Assembly (NCBI RefSeq): GCF_019578655.1
Contig: NC_063258.1
Span: forward strand, 31,066,802-31,130,801
Direction: 5' to 3'
DNA from: Ricinus communis
Taxonomy: Eukaryota; Streptophyta; Magnoliopsida; Malpighiales; Euphorbiaceae
Length of the DNA stretch: 64,000 nt
The translations under genes and the position numbers were made by a program. Position 1 is the first letter of the stretch. Every line of letters starts with the position of its first letter. Positions 12,702 through 26,515 of this stretch are shown here, one piece after another. The notes under the pieces were generated by a model that worked only from the letters and a program-made list of their open reading frames with translations, was not told the origin of the DNA and made no database searches.

Positions 12702-15700
12702 TCACTGCATACCAAACTTGGACAAGGCTGATTGGAACAAAGATGAGAATTCCTGGGAAGTACTCTGATCATCAGCTTTTATGTTTATCTGTGCTTTACT
12801 TGATGATGTGTTGATTTTACATTCTACAAGATATATAGATGATTCCTCTGCTTTTTGAGCAAAGAAGAAAAACTTGAAGTTGGGCGATTGACCACCTGAT
12901 GCGATGCATTGAATGGAATGGGCCTGCATGTGACGAAGGAGGGGTTGAGGTGTTGTCAATGCTGCAGCTCCTTGAGGACTTAGAGAATGCTCCTGCAACA
13001 AATATAATGTGAGACCTATCAGAAACATGCGCAGCATAAATCAAGTAGGCCAGCAGAGAAGTAAATGCAAAAATCAGCAGTAAAGTGCAGAAGGTTTGAG
13101 CATATATGGCTTCTGAGGAAGATGCTACCACTAACAGATAATGGATAAGTTTGGAGAAGCATAATGAGACATGTGCAGAAGAATCAAATAAATATTTTCC
13201 AAACAATGTCATATTTGTAAAATAGACCTGTGAAACAGATGATGGAAGTTGGCGCCACTTTTGCTGAAACGTGGCTGGATCTAGAGCAGCTCTGGAATTA
13301 AGCTTCAAAGGAGGAGGTGCTGGAGCTGGTGCAGGTGCAGGTGCTGCTGGTAGACCTAGACCAAGTAAATCATCGATGGCAAAGCTAGCCTGAGGAGAAT
13401 GTCCTGGTACTGTAAGGTTTGGAATCAATGATTCGGATTGCATTTGTGCTTGTGGAGCAGCAATAGATACTGATGGAGCATCAAATAAAGGAGCACTGTA
13501 TGCAGAACCATTGTTACCAGCACCTCTACTTTCTTCCTTCTCTGAAGTACTCAGAAGCAGATCCTTGTCATTAGCATCAACTCTAGCTGCTGGTACAACC
13601 TCATTAGCAGATTCCGCCCCAATGGATAAATTTCCCAACTCATCTGAAAATTCGAACGCTCCCTGATGTTCTTTGTCAGTGAACATGTAAGATGGCTGCG
13701 AGAATTTGCAAAAATTGGTCATGCAAACCCTAACCCTTCAAAAAGCTACTACACTCAAGGGAATGATGACCAGAAGAAAGAGATAAAAACCACATGCAAA
13801 TCAGTTCTGCTTGTGCACATGATGAAGCTCCATTCCAGCCAAATACATTTGGGCAATTGTTGAAAGGATTTAAATACAAAGTAAACAGCTAGGTGGAAGT
13901 TGTCCAATTATTAGTAGAAGGATCAAAAAGAAAATATAGTAAAATTCATCCCTGTTGATAACATGTCAATAACTTGTGAGAAGATATTACCATGACAGAA
14001 ACTAGATTATGTTGATAGACAGTAACAATATCCTATTAACAGAGCGTAGATGGCTAGATTGATTAATTCCCAGAAAGCACTAGAACAGAATCACTCACCA
14101 ACAGCCAACACATCATGTGTATCAATTCAAACTAACCCTGCCCCATCTCTCCCTCTATCTCCTTTGAACAAATTTTCTACCCCTTCTTTCTTTTCTTTCT
14201 TTCTTTTTTCTCTAATAAAAATTTACAAGAACTTCAAAATGATTTAGAATAACTACTTCCGGCGACCATGAACATAAATTTAACTCATCTTTTATATAGG
14301 AAAATATTGAAAAAGGGATACCTTCTGGTACACAACAGAGAGGCTGTTAAATTCATCAAAAATGCGATCTTTGATTTCACTACTCTGAGTATCAGCAAAC
14401 ACAGAAACAGCTTGTTTTGGAGGATTCACAACACGTTCTGCAACTGACACATTGTGTTGCAATAGCCTGTAGTAGAACAAAGCTCTATCATGAACATCCT
14501 GCAAGCAACTGAAAGTTTAAGGGCACATTCTCACACAAAAGCATTTACATTTAGTAAAAGCCAATAAAATTCAATTATAATGAAAGTATCACAGTACTAT
14601 GGAGGATGGTAGAATAAAATCAACCCCCACCTGGTGAAAATCAGCAAGTCCTGCAGCCAGTGCAGATCCCAATGCTTTCTGAGTCTCAGGTGGTCTCTTA
14701 AAAAAGCATTTCATAACTGCTGTGAGGAGATGTAAACGAACCTGTGCATTGTGATAATTTGTCATCCATTCAATAGAGTATGATCAACATGTAGAAAACC
14801 AAGAAAAATCTGATTACAAACATAGCTACAGAAAACTTAAACACCTCAACTCATCATCTTTTGAGATTTTGAGAAAAGTTGCTCTTTGGAGAGCACAGTA
14901 CAACAGAAGTTGCATAAAACTAGATTACTTCTTTCCGCTATTCATAATAAAGATCATCTAAAAAAAGAGGAAGGTCAAAGCCACAACATATATAGCCAAA
15001 GATACATGTGCGGAGGAGAAAAGAAGGTGCACTATTTAGCTAGGGACCACAAAATGACTATTGAAGAAAGAGGCAGTTTAACTACCTCAGCTGAATGCTC
15101 GTCATCCCAATTCTCAACTAAACTCTCAAGAATATAAGGAGCATCATTCATATCCTGAGAATATTCTCCTAACATCCATATAAGAGCTGCTTTGGCCTTG
15201 GGTTCTTGAACATTCTTGCTACTGATATTCCCAACAACTGCAATGCAATCATGACTCCACTGAGGGTATTTCCTCAGTAGATCTTTCACAAGAACCTGCA
15301 TAAAAGAACTTCAAACTTGTCAACACGATCACTGATGATTCCATAAAGACAATTCTATTAAATCTTTGCTTATGCAATGTATGGTTTTGCATGAACCAAA
15401 AAGCAAAGTGCTAGAAGCGTTTACAGGCTTAACAGTGAGCATTTGATTTTATTGCTTACCAAAGCTTCAGCAGTAACATAGTCCTTTTCCATCTCTAGGA
15501 ACTGAAGAAGCCTATCAACAATAGCATTCACATCATACTGCTGCAGTGCTATTTTTCCAACAGCCCGAATTGACTCTCTTGCAATGGGAATATCAACATT
15601 TGCAGCATATTCGCATAACTCTGTCACTGAAATTGACTCAAGAACACCATTCGTCAGTCATAGTAAAAGAAAGCAATACAGCTTCACCCATGTCAACTTT

Positions 15701-18311
15701 TCCCTTAGAAGCCTTAAAAAGGACACCAAGAAGTTGTTCGCTCACCAATTTCATATGTATTGCTCTCATTTGCAACCGCAGTCAACATTTCTAGCTTTAA
15801 CTTTTTGACATAAGATGGCTCATTGTACTGGCAATAGAAGTGTTTATAATCTGAGGAAAATATGTATGGTGCACGCATCACCAACAGATGCAGGTGGCTT
15901 AGAACTGCATAAGATTGCTCAGGACTTCCAGAACTGACTAGGGTAAGCAAAGGAGCTTTAATACGCTCATACACCTGACCAATTAAAATCGTTATTTGTC
16001 AAATGCTGATTTACTAATATAGGATAGGAATAAAAATAAATTATGTTCAATCTAGAAAGACCCAAGTGCGTGACATTACATCCAAGGATAACATTGCTTG
16101 TGTAACACCTCAACCAACATTTGAGAGGAATTATGGGCTTAATGTGCTTATACGAGTCTAAATGAGTTACTATAAACATCTAAGAGTTGATTTTTGGGCC
16201 ACATGGACACAGCCAACCCCACCTCTAATTGTTGGATTCGTAATTCATGCAGGTTCAAGCTCCATAACCTGCCACTTAAAATAGGTCTGCTTCTAATAAA
16301 ATATCAAATACGATTGTAGGAGGCAACCCACAATGTTCTAATGTTTATCATCTTTTTATCTAAAGTGTTGCCATGATTATTGAAGGTAACAATCCTAGAG
16401 CTGAAGTTAAACATCAGAAATCATGGTATACAAACAACAAGATCTTTCCCTTCGTCCAACAACATAACTGACAAAGGATCAAAGATGCAGCAGCTCAAAA
16501 TCCGAACACAATGACAAGTTGCAACACATCTTACTTTTACTGAGAACTTCCTTTATAGAATAAATACAAACTCAAAACAGAGTACATGCATGTATAATTT
16601 CTCATCATTAACAAGGAGGACATGCATAAAAAAAACCAAAAATCAAATTGCCTCCCAACAACAGCATGACTTGAAATTACACATGTAAGCAATCCTATTG
16701 TCAAGAAGAGATAACCATCCAGTTTATATGCTGTTGGTTAAAATATAAGTTACAAAGTATTTCCGGTACGCACCTCCTGATGCACATCAGCCATGGACAG
16801 TGTCAACTGTAGAAACACTTTGATGGTTGCAAGGACAACAGCACCATTTGCATGCTGAAGTCTGTCTTCTAGGAGATTCATGATGTCAAATATCTCATTG
16901 CTGTCTGAGGGTACATATTTAGAAAGCAAATCAAGCACAAGACACTGTGCCCATTCACTAAATTCCTTGATCCTGCAAATTAAACTCATGTCAGAAGGCC
17001 ATTCGCTATCAGTTGGCAGGAAAACCAACCTCGTCCAACTTAAAAATTTTAGCGACGCAAATTTAACAGGATTTTCAAAGCTTTGCGAATCAATAGATTT
17101 ACTGCCTGTTAATCAGATTTCTCTCGCTATTACATTTATATTCCAGCTTGAACTAATTTTATTCAATTCTACAGCTAAAGTCACTTTGTGATCTTCTGAG
17201 GCTACTTATATTTAGCAACAGAAAAACGAACAGATAATAATCAATTATGAGGTACGGGGATCAACATCAAATTATCCATCTGACAACAACATACTGTAAA
17301 GTATTGTGCTCGTACAAACTGAAAGATCTAATAAAATTGTTAAGTTTCTTGTGTCATAAAAATATGATACCCAAAAAGTTAACCAGCAAAATTAAAAATT
17401 ATTCTGAGCAATAGACCATACCGGTTCAAGAAGTTGAAAATAACAGCTTTGCTAATTAAACTTTCTTTCTCCCTTAATGCTTCCTCGGAGGTACTTGCTT
17501 CTGCGCTCCAAATTTCTTGCAATGCACATAAACAATTTGCAACAACCTACAGAAACCAAAAATTAACTAAAAGTACAATACAAGGCAATCAAACACTAAC
17601 CCAACATCATAAAGCCACATTATAGAAAAACATATTATCACCTGAGTATCCGGATCACGAAGCATCAAATGCTTTAAAATAGCTGGAAAATCAGCATCAA
17701 TACAAGTGGAAGCCGAAATATGATACAACTTAAGAACTCCCATAACAGCAATCACTCTAACATAACTGTTATTATCTTTCAAACCAGAACCTAAAGGTCC
17801 AACCAAATACTCAACCAAATTCGCAACTCGCAAGGAAGATAAGCTCCTTAGCGCAAGTCCTCTAATCATTGGATCTTCGTCTTTACAATCTCTTTGAAGA
17901 AAATTGATAGTTAATAGAGCAAGATCAGGATTTCCTTTCGCATAATTACCTACATAGAGATAGCACATTTTCTTCAAAACGATGTCCGATGTTGCTGAAC
18001 ACATAACCATTTCACCAAATAATGACGATACATCGATTCCTATTGTCATGTGTGAAATTACTTTCTTGAATAGTTCTCTTTTTGAATCGTCAACTCCTGG
18101 CAATCGGCTTCCGGCGAGTTGCCGGAGTTGTGTCTTTAAATCGGAGACTTCGCTTTTTCTGCAATTATATAGTGAAAATTTAAATTTGAGTTTAGGGCTT
18201 TATGAGCAAAATTTGAAATTATAGTAGGGACTAGGGTTTTAGAGGAGTTTGGACTTACCCGGACGGTTGAGATGGTGACGGAGACCGCTGTGAGTGCGCC
18301 GGAGGTGCCAT
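12702..18311 (-). CDS. AP4B: AP-4 adaptor complex subunit beta (beta4-adaptin), 848 aa, 11 exons
   Basis: Exons in coding order: 18311-18259, 18158-17642, 17546-17422, 16972-16774, 15974-15746, 15626-15460, 15295-15086, 14741-14631, 14498-14322, 13695-13228, 12992-12702 (stop TGA). All junctions are GT..AG and the sum is 2547 bases in one frame. The N-terminal trunk (to about residue 596) is an adaptin solenoid with CYLYVGNYAKGNPDLALLTI, DEDPMIRGLALRSL and VRVIAVMGVLKLYHIS. Exon 10 encodes the flexible hinge with an Ala-Pro run (APAPAPAPAPPP). Exon 11 encodes the beta-appendage, including SGGQSPNFKFFFFAQK. AP-4 is a clathrin-independent coat at the trans-Golgi network; in plants it takes part in sorting to the vacuole. 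The text matches my memory of Arabidopsis At5g11490 almost throughout and clearly is not AP-1/AP-2 beta. Length is normal (about 840 aa). It is divergent with the EngB-like gene. Confidence 0.96.
15975..16773 (-). other. Long intron of AP4B with possible transposon fragment
   Basis: At 799 bases this is the longest AP4B intron. Near 16099 it contains TGTAACACCTCA, followed by about 180 bases of non-intron-like, less AT-rich sequence. That opening resembles the TGTAACACCC start of many plant LTRs. No partner end or target duplication was found, so this stays tentative. Confidence 0.3.
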
Positions 18312-19958
18312 GGCAGATAGGCTGCGACTTGTCGTACTAGTGAGATCTAATAAGAAGCGAACATGGAGAGAGGACTGAATTTTTAGAAATGGAGGTGAGA
18401 AAGATGACAAAGTGCAATCGGTTGTACACGTACTGATGATGACATGGCTGTAGATTATTGGTCTGTTGGATTATTAACTCTCACTCTAATCACGGTTTAG
18501 CTTTCGCTAAATACAACGACAGTGGTACTGACGAAACGAGGCGTTTCGATGAGACACCAAAAACAAACATCCTATCTAAAATCTTCTTAATCAAACATCG
18601 TCTGAAAGGTAATTTTTCTCTACTGAAGAGATAAATATATAGTTTTTCTTTTTTTTTCTTTTTTTTTTATTATTTGTTTCTCCATTTTTTTAGAGATTAA
18701 ATCTAGAGAAAAATAATTCATCGTCTGTTTCTTTTTTTATTCCGATGTTTTGTGATGTATTATTCTGAACTTTTTTTTGTAAAATTCTTTTCTAGTCCCT
18801 CACCTTAATTTATGCCATAAAAACACCTCCAACTTAAATAGATTACACTTATATATACATATATATTTATATACTCTTATATGATAATTAGTCAAAGTAA
18901 TTCAACTTCATAAAATTATAACTTAATTATTTAAATTCACATATCAATATAATATAATTATTTATAAATATTAAATTAAATGGTACCCATTTATTCATAA
19001 AAATATGAATTTATCAAAATATCCGAGCAATTAATGAAATTAAAAGAAAATTAAGGAAAAGAATTATGGGTATTATAATTTTATCATAGTAAAACGAACT
19101 AAAATTATTTTTACTGTAAATGATATATTTTTGAGTTTTCATTCGTACAAATGAAGAAGTTGTGCTTTAAAATACTATGTTAAATTAATTCGTTAGGTTA
19201 TTATATATTCTTATGCTACAAGACTACTTTGACCTCCGAGTTTACAACTTTGAAGGTCTTTATTTATCCAAAATTAATATTTTGGTCAAATTACACTAAT
19301 AAATTTTTATTAATTGCTAATTAGTCAAACCTTTTAACCAGGTAATTCCTACAAGGACAAGGACAATGGTCCATTTTAGTTCAAAATAAATAATATTGAC
19401 TTTTAATGTTATCTTTTAGTTTCTTTAGTATCAACAATTTTAAAGAAAAAGATTTTTAAATTTTTTTATGTAATTTAAGTAGTGCTTCAATGACCAAAAT
19501 ATATGGATGAACTTTTATTTCATCAGTTTTATGCTGGTAGAATTCCACATATTTATGATTGGATTGAGGTTAACCAATCATTAACAAATTCTTTTCTTGA
19601 TATAATTGGCCAAAAAAGATGATTTTGCTACGAATTAGACATTGGAGAATAATTCAGGGATCAAATTGACCTTTTTAGCTGATAATTTTTGTGTATCTTT
19701 GCGGACTTGAACTTCGGCCCGTATTTGTACCCGACATACCAATCAAGACTCAAAACCCAAACCAACTTGGACACAAAACTGTAGCGAACGCAACGAGTTA
19801 TCATTCATCGGGTCTATACAAAACCGTCTGACAAGAAATAACGGGTATCTCACCGGGATTAAGATTTTTCTTTCCCTCTCTTTGCTTCCTCACCTGCCAT
19901 AATCGCCAAGAAGAAACTTGTACAACCACAGCTAAAAACAAAAGACAGTGGAAAAGAA
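18312..19958. promoter_or_regulatory. Divergent intergenic region between AP4B and the EngB-like gene
   Basis: About 1.65 kb separate the two start codons, so this region must hold both promoters. The central part (18640-19680) is AT-rich with no gene. A telobox-like AGGGTTT lies just inside AP4B intron 1 (about 18232-18238); this element is common near the 5' ends of plant housekeeping genes. Exact transcription starts cannot be read. Confidence 0.5.
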
Positions 19959-22631
19959 ATGATTCTGAGTAATCTTTCAAGATTCCATTACCTATCAATC
20001 ATAACCCACTCAAAAACACCATCACCATCTCCTTCTGCACTCCAAACTCTCACTCTCTTTTCAAGACTCAATCTTCCCACAATAATTAAAAGACCCAAAT
20101 CAACTCTTTCCCCTGCGGAACCCATTCCCATCTCTCATCTATCATCCCAAGAAAATAATACCCAACTCCCACTTTCGCTTGACAAGCTCTTTGTGCCTCC
20201 GGAAACTGAGGTTTTGTTTACTGATGATGCTGCTCTGAGCACTAGAATCTTGAAAGGCTCTAACATTGTGTTGAGTAAGTACGCGAGGGATGCTCAGATT
20301 GGGCAAGCTGAGTTTGTGAAGAGTAGTGTCAGCACTGAGGATTGTCCTAATGATGGTTTGCCCGAGTTTGCACTTGTTGGCAGGTCTAATGTTGGCAAAT
20401 CTTCTCTTCTTAATTCTCTAGTTAGAAGAAAAAAGCTTGCTCTTACCTCTAAGAAACCTGGTTTGTTAACGACACCACTCTATTTTTTTTAATTGTATTA
20501 TAACATTCTTTTTATGTTCAGCTTAGAAGATATTCTTTGAGATCTTTAAATTTTCACTTGAGTGTCTTGACTTGAGATGGTTGCTCTTTTAAAGCTTTGC
20601 TAATTTTTTAAGCAAAATTATACTGTCTACAAGAGGACTTAAAGAGAAGAAAGAGAATGTGAGGAAGTGCTGGAAAAGACTCGATCTCTCATTTCATTTT
20701 CTGTAACTTTCTTGGGCTGGCATGGAGTGTGAAAGCAAGATTTTAAGCAAATAATTTTCTAACTCGAATATGTTTCTTATAAGGAAAATTAAGATGCAAT
20801 GAGCTGCTCAGTGACTCATCAAATTTGAAGCAAATTAATAGAAAATGATGATATTACTGGTTATGCTCAATTTGAATTTAGCATTAACATTGTGATAAGT
20901 GAGAGGATTCTGTAATTGAATGTATCATACGCTATCTTGCTGGAAAGTTTTTTTCTTTCTCTAATGTTTGTATTACGGTAAAAGTAAATTTAATTTTGAT
21001 TCTGCATATTACACCACGTAAAGACTAGTAACTATTTTCTTCCTCTACAGGGAAGACGCAATGCATTAACCATTTTCGGGTCAATGATAGCTGGTACTTG
21101 GTGGATTTGCCTGGATATGGGTATGGTTCCCAACTTTTTTTCCATATTGTGTTGGTTTAGTTTGAACACTGGCGAACTGTAGAATACAAAGAAATAAGGA
21201 CAATGAGCGATAATTGACATTTCTGTCAGGGATTTAGTTTAGTGGGTTTCTATTAATTTTCATGGAAAATGTATCATCTATGAGGCTTGTAATTCTAGTT
21301 ACTAGCAATGCAACTCTTCTGAAATGCCTGTTTCTATTTTCTTTTTGTAATCTTTACTGTTGATTTTATCCTGTCTGTCCAGTTCCATTTGTATCTGAAT
21401 TGCTTCTCATTATTATGTAACATTTCTCGTCTTCTAAAAGTTATCAAACCTTGGTGAGATAGGAGAGAAAAGATCCTACCTGCATAGGGTACTGCCCAAT
21501 GTATACTTATACTTGCTGTACTTTATATTGTGCTGTTTACAAATGCTTGTGCTTTTCACTTGTTAATATGAGTGGGGCTCTTTTGCGTTTGTTTATCACT
21601 GAGAAACTCAAGAAGGTAACTCAGAGTTGCCAACTTCTGTGAGAAGTGTAGTTGCTAGATTTCATTTTCTTAATGGTATTAGTCTTGCTACTATAAATTT
21701 CGTTTAACTAAAACTTAAGAGTCTTTTCGTGCAACTTTATGTTGGAGGTTGTAATGGTATTACATTGTTTCTTTTTCCAAACAGGTACGCTGCTGCACCC
21801 CAGGAGCTTCGGACAGATTGGAACAAGTTCACTAAAGACTATTTTCTCAACCGTTCCACCTTGGTCTCAGTTTTCCTTCTCATAGATGCTAGTATTCCTG
21901 CCAAGAAAATTGATCTCGAGTATGCCAGTTGGCTGGGTCAGAATCAGGTAATTTCTTTTTCTTTCTTTAGATTTTTCTGTCTAATACAACGAAAAAAGTG
22001 ATATATAAGAAATTCTGATTTAGTTTGGAACCCCAATCGATGCATTATGCTTCTTTTAATGATTATTGCCAACTACTTGTTTACTTTTTCCTTTTTTAAT
22101 CTTGATTACATGTAAAATAGGGCCTTATCCTTTTCTTTCCCCCCTTAGATGTTTAGTCATTGAGATATCAGAAATTCTAGATGGTAATTCTGTTCCAGGA
22201 TTGAATTTTCAGAAGTAAACACTTGTCAAGTGGATCATTTTGCCCTAATTGTCATAAAATGCAAAAAAAATGGTTTTCCAACTCTATATTGAGTCCTTCA
22301 AGCAATTAGTTGGAACCAGGCTAATCATGATGTAGACTTATTCTTTCTTGATTATGATAAACATGGAAATTATATATGAAGAGGAAACTTAGGTGTTAGC
22401 TCTGCCTTTCAGATACCGATGACTTTGATCTTCACCAAATGTGACAAGCGCAAGAAGAAAAAGAATGGAGGGAAAAGACCTGATGAGAACGTGAATGATT
22501 TTCAAGAGTTGATACGGAGCTTCTTCAAGACGGCACCCCCTTGGATTATGACCAGCAGCACTACTAATCAAGGCCGTGATGAGATGCTACTGCACATGGC
22601 TCAGCTGCGGAACTACTGGCTCAAACACTGA
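19959..22631 (+). CDS. EngB/YihA-type GTP-binding protein, probably organellar, 317 aa, 4 exons
   Basis: Exons are 19959-20460, 21051-21120, 21785-21947 and 22413-22631 (stop TGA), all GT..AG and in phase. The N-terminal 60 residues are Ser/Thr/Pro/Arg-rich and lack acids, as in a transit peptide. The GTPase motifs are in order: G1 GRSNVGKS 141-148, the G2 threonine in KPGKTQ (about 170), G3 DLPGYGYA 186-193, G4 TKCD 253-256 and a G5-like TSS 292-294. This order and the GYGYA signature mark the TrmE-Era-EngA-EngB-type family, subfamily EngB. Bacterial EngB assists large ribosomal subunit assembly; the plant relatives act in chloroplasts or mitochondria. The N terminus does not say which organelle. 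A Lys-rich insert ([15 protein letters not shown], 254-266) follows G4. Arabidopsis homologues from memory are At2g22870 (EMB2001) and At5g11480. Confidence 0.95.
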
Positions 22632-23662
22632 GATAAAAGATAATGCAGAATCAAGATTATTCTATATATCCTGGTACATCTTATATTTGAAACCTTCCCT
22701 GTTATATTATCTTACTCGCAGACCCTTTTCTCATTGAGTTTGCCTTTAGAGTTTCTGCCAGTCCCTTAAATCTTAATCTGGAAACCATATAGGAATTATA
22801 ATCGTTGGTCCAAAACTTTCCAGGAGCTTATGAGATTGGCAGAACATGTTTTCGTTTTCCCATTGGAACTCAACTAGTTCAATTCCATTATCTTGGAAAA
22901 GAAAAAAATGGAAAGGGTATATAATGTTTTTTATTGGAAAGCTAATCAGTGTCTTAACTTGCTCGAGGCATAACAGATGCGTCAAGAAAATGGAAGAACA
23001 CCCATTCTGGAAAGCAGAACCGAAATGGTGAACAAATTGAACTTCGAGTGGCAGCCTGCATAACTTCCACCTACTAGATCCTTCTTGAGTATTGAAGATG
23101 CAGCTGCTGAACTGGTTGCAAGTTTTGTTTGTGGCTTTAGAGAATACAATGTAAATCTCTTGCTGGTGTAATCGAATGCCTCCTTGCTCTTGTTTTAGTA
23201 TTGTGCTTGCTGCTATTTTAAGTGTATTAACGTCTCACTTCTAACTGGGTTACTAAGGCGGTCTGATTCTGAAAGCACTACAAATGTCAAAACTTTTAAA
23301 ATGCTGGCTTACAACTAAGATAACTCGAATAAGAATAGACCACCAAGACCTTATGTATTAAAAAATTTATCAATATCAGCAACAAAACAAAATGCACCTA
23401 CAAGGACAGGTCTGATGGGAATTTGGATTCGCCAGCATTACATCAGATTTGACAAGATTCAAAATTCTGAATTGCAAAGCCAAGTAAGCAAGATGAATGA
23501 CAATATGCACCCAAAAATCTTAATAGAAAGAAAATGTTTATAACTCTCCATGATTAAAATACTCAAGATATGACGAGTAAAAATTAAACATTGATCCAAA
23601 ACTTCTAGTTTGCAAACTGATAAATATAAAAACAAAACAGTCTGGCATCGCCCTTGCAAAGC
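22632..23662. other. Convergent 3' flanks of the EngB-like and eL37 genes
   Basis: Noncoding DNA between two genes ending toward each other. It should contain both 3' UTRs; sequence near 23100-23220 looks like a transcribed 3' UTR (moderate G+C) but no poly(A) signal was fixed. No other gene or repeat was seen. Confidence 0.5.
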
Positions 23663-24684
<1,022 letters not shown>

Positions 24685-24699
24685 TTCTTATCTCGCCGC

Positions 24700-24845
24700 A
24701 GCTACTTCACGATTTGCTGATCGAGCGGAGAAAGTAAAAGTCTTAACAGAATCAGAGATTAGGGTTTTTATATATAGAGGGGTAGCATAGGGTTTCGGTT
24801 CAATGCCACTGGTTGTTGGTTGGTTCGGTCCATGGGCCAACAAGA
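24700..24845 (-). promoter_or_regulatory. Promoter and 5' leader of RPL37 with telobox and site II motifs
   Basis: On the minus strand, AAACCCTAA (telobox) lies at 24759-24767, a second AAACCCTA-like copy at about 24789-24796, and GGCCCA (site II element) at 24833-24838. Telobox plus site II is the known promoter combination of plant cytosolic ribosomal-protein genes, where TCP factors bind site II. The leader then reads into the ATG at 24684. This placement supports the gene model. Confidence 0.7.
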
Positions 24846-26011
24846 TATGGTTTCTAATTTATTTGGGCTTGAAATTGAAACAACATTTGTACTCTTTTCT
24901 ATTTTCTAAACTCTAACTTATTTATTTATAGTCATATAGAACATTAAAACTTAGTTTTAAATTGAAACAAAAGTTGAAGGATAATCACCCACTTAAGATT
25001 TAAAAATTCTAATTGTCCCTAAGTAACTTCTTCTTTTTTCCAATTGGGTATTAGAAGTTTCCATTTAGAAACACATCTATTGGTCTTGTCTATTTACTTT
25101 TGTTCTTTGCCCCTCTTTTTCTACCAAAAAATTGTACAATCAATGTAGAATTTGCATGCCTCAAGTGAAATAAATAAAATTAAATTAATGCCATTATTAA
25201 AATGCACAAGGAGACTATTCAGTCCGAAGTTGAAATTTGGCTGAAAGATGAGAACTCCCACTCCAATTAATTGGAACCTAAGTTAAAAAGAAAAATATAA
25301 GTAGTGTCAAGAAGAAGGTATAATACAAGCCCATGCCTAGCAGGATCTAGGACACAGAAACAATTAAGTTAAAACTTAGGCCCAAAAAAGAAGTAAAGAA
25401 TTTAGACAACTTTTCATAAATATCATAAAATCAACAAATATCGTTTTTAATGTGTGAATTGTTTTTTTTTTCAAAAATATTACTTTTTCAAAATTTTTTA
25501 AAATATATGATATATTCATTTTCAGTTATTATTTTATTATTTTTTAATTATATTTTTGGTTGTTGTTAGTAAAACAACTAAAACTGTAATTTAAGAAGAA
25601 ATAAAAAAAAACTGTATTTTTAAATTTTTAATACAGTAAAAATAAAAAAAAATAATTAATACTGTAAATATGATAAAAAAAAAAGACAGGAATTTTGTTA
25701 TTTTTTTTCAAACCCATGGGGTTAAATCAACTAAAATAAGTACACAACAAAGAAAAAAGGAAAAAAAGAGAGCCCACGTATCGATGCGGGCCTGTTGCTT
25801 TGAACTCGAACCTTTTCGAAATTGGCGAGCCCGGTAGAGGTTCCAATAGATAGCCTAAAGCAAGCACTAAACAGTTTCCTTTAAGAAGAAAAATGTTTGA
25901 GCTCGTTTTACTTTTGCTTCTATTTTCTTGTTTAGAACTTCATGCTGCAATTCTTTGATGGAGTCAATTTTTTCGAGTAAATAAAAAAATTTATATCAAA
26001 AGTAAACATCT
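24846..26011. other. Intergenic region upstream of tRNA-Phe
   Basis: AT-rich noncoding DNA. It includes one copy of a dispersed repeat at about 25440-25690 (separate entry). A short higher-G+C patch at about 25768-25860 was not identified. The segment immediately before the tRNA has CAA words near 25999-26007, which often lie at plant tRNA transcription starts. Confidence 0.45.
25440..25690 (-). repeat. Dispersed AT-rich repeat, copy A
   Basis: The reverse complement of this stretch aligns along its length with 51480-51760 and more loosely with 29215-29440. Shared landmarks in the same order are ACAGTATT, TTTTTATTTTTACTGT, AAAATATAAAAATA-type blocks, ATTACAGTTTT, and GAAAAA near the end. Three independent occurrences suggest a mobile repeat, but low complexity inflates similarity. 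Confidence 0.45.
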
Positions 26012-26016
26012 GCGGG

Positions 26017-26059
<43 letters not shown>

Positions 26060-26084
26060 GCGTGTTCGATCCACGCTCACCGCA
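26012..26084 (+). tRNA. tRNA-Phe (anticodon GAA)
   Basis: The 73-base sequence folds as a normal cloverleaf: acceptor GCGGGGA with TCACCGC and discriminator A, D arm TAGCTCAGTTGGGAGAGC, anticodon loop CTGAAGA with GAA at 26045-26047, and T arm with GTTCGATCC. It matches my memory of the standard plant cytosolic tRNA-Phe, including the non-Watson-Crick G-A position in the acceptor stem. There is no intron. The internal A and B boxes for RNA polymerase III are intact and a five-T terminator lies at 26104-26108. Confidence 0.97.
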
Positions 26085-26310
26085 TATTTATAATATCCTC
26101 ATGTTTTTCCAGCTTTAGGTTTCCGCATTTTTATAATTTCCTCGTGTTTTTCCAGCTTCAGGGTTCGTTTGATTTCCAATCTGTTTGAACTTACCATGAT
26201 CTTCCCGTTTCCTTTCCGATCTTTATAATTTCCTCATGTTTTTCCAGCTTCAGGGTTCGTTTGGTTTCCAATCTGTTTGAACAGGATATTCCCGTTTCCT
26301 TTCCGATCTT
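26085..26310 (+). repeat. Local tandem duplication downstream of tRNA-Phe
   Basis: A unit starting TTATAAT(T/A)TCCTC and running through GTTTTTCCAGCTT, GTTCGTTTG and CCAATCTGTTTGAAC to CCCGTTTCCTTTCCGATCT occurs twice almost in full (about 26130-26220 and 26222-26309). A shortened third copy lies at about 26087-26128. The copies differ at few positions, so the duplication is fairly recent. The T-run that ends tRNA transcription is part of the unit. Confidence 0.75.
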
Positions 26311-26515
26311 GTCACAATGCTTTGTAATTTAAGTCCAAACTAGACAACAACAAAAACAATGAAACGGAAGGAGGAGACATGCAGACTCCAGTTTCAAAAG
26401 GCCAAGAATCGAACTAACCAAATGTAAAGGAAACAAAGCAGAAAAGTTAACAGCTTCTGTCCCACCCTATTATGAAAAGGCCAAGCATCAAACAGCACTT
26501 AATTTCTTCATTTTC

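Noticed and set aside
13666..14247. Plus-strand frames over the AP4B gene
   Set aside because: They run across AP4B introns and exons in antisense and show no conserved motif, while the AP4B reading is complete.
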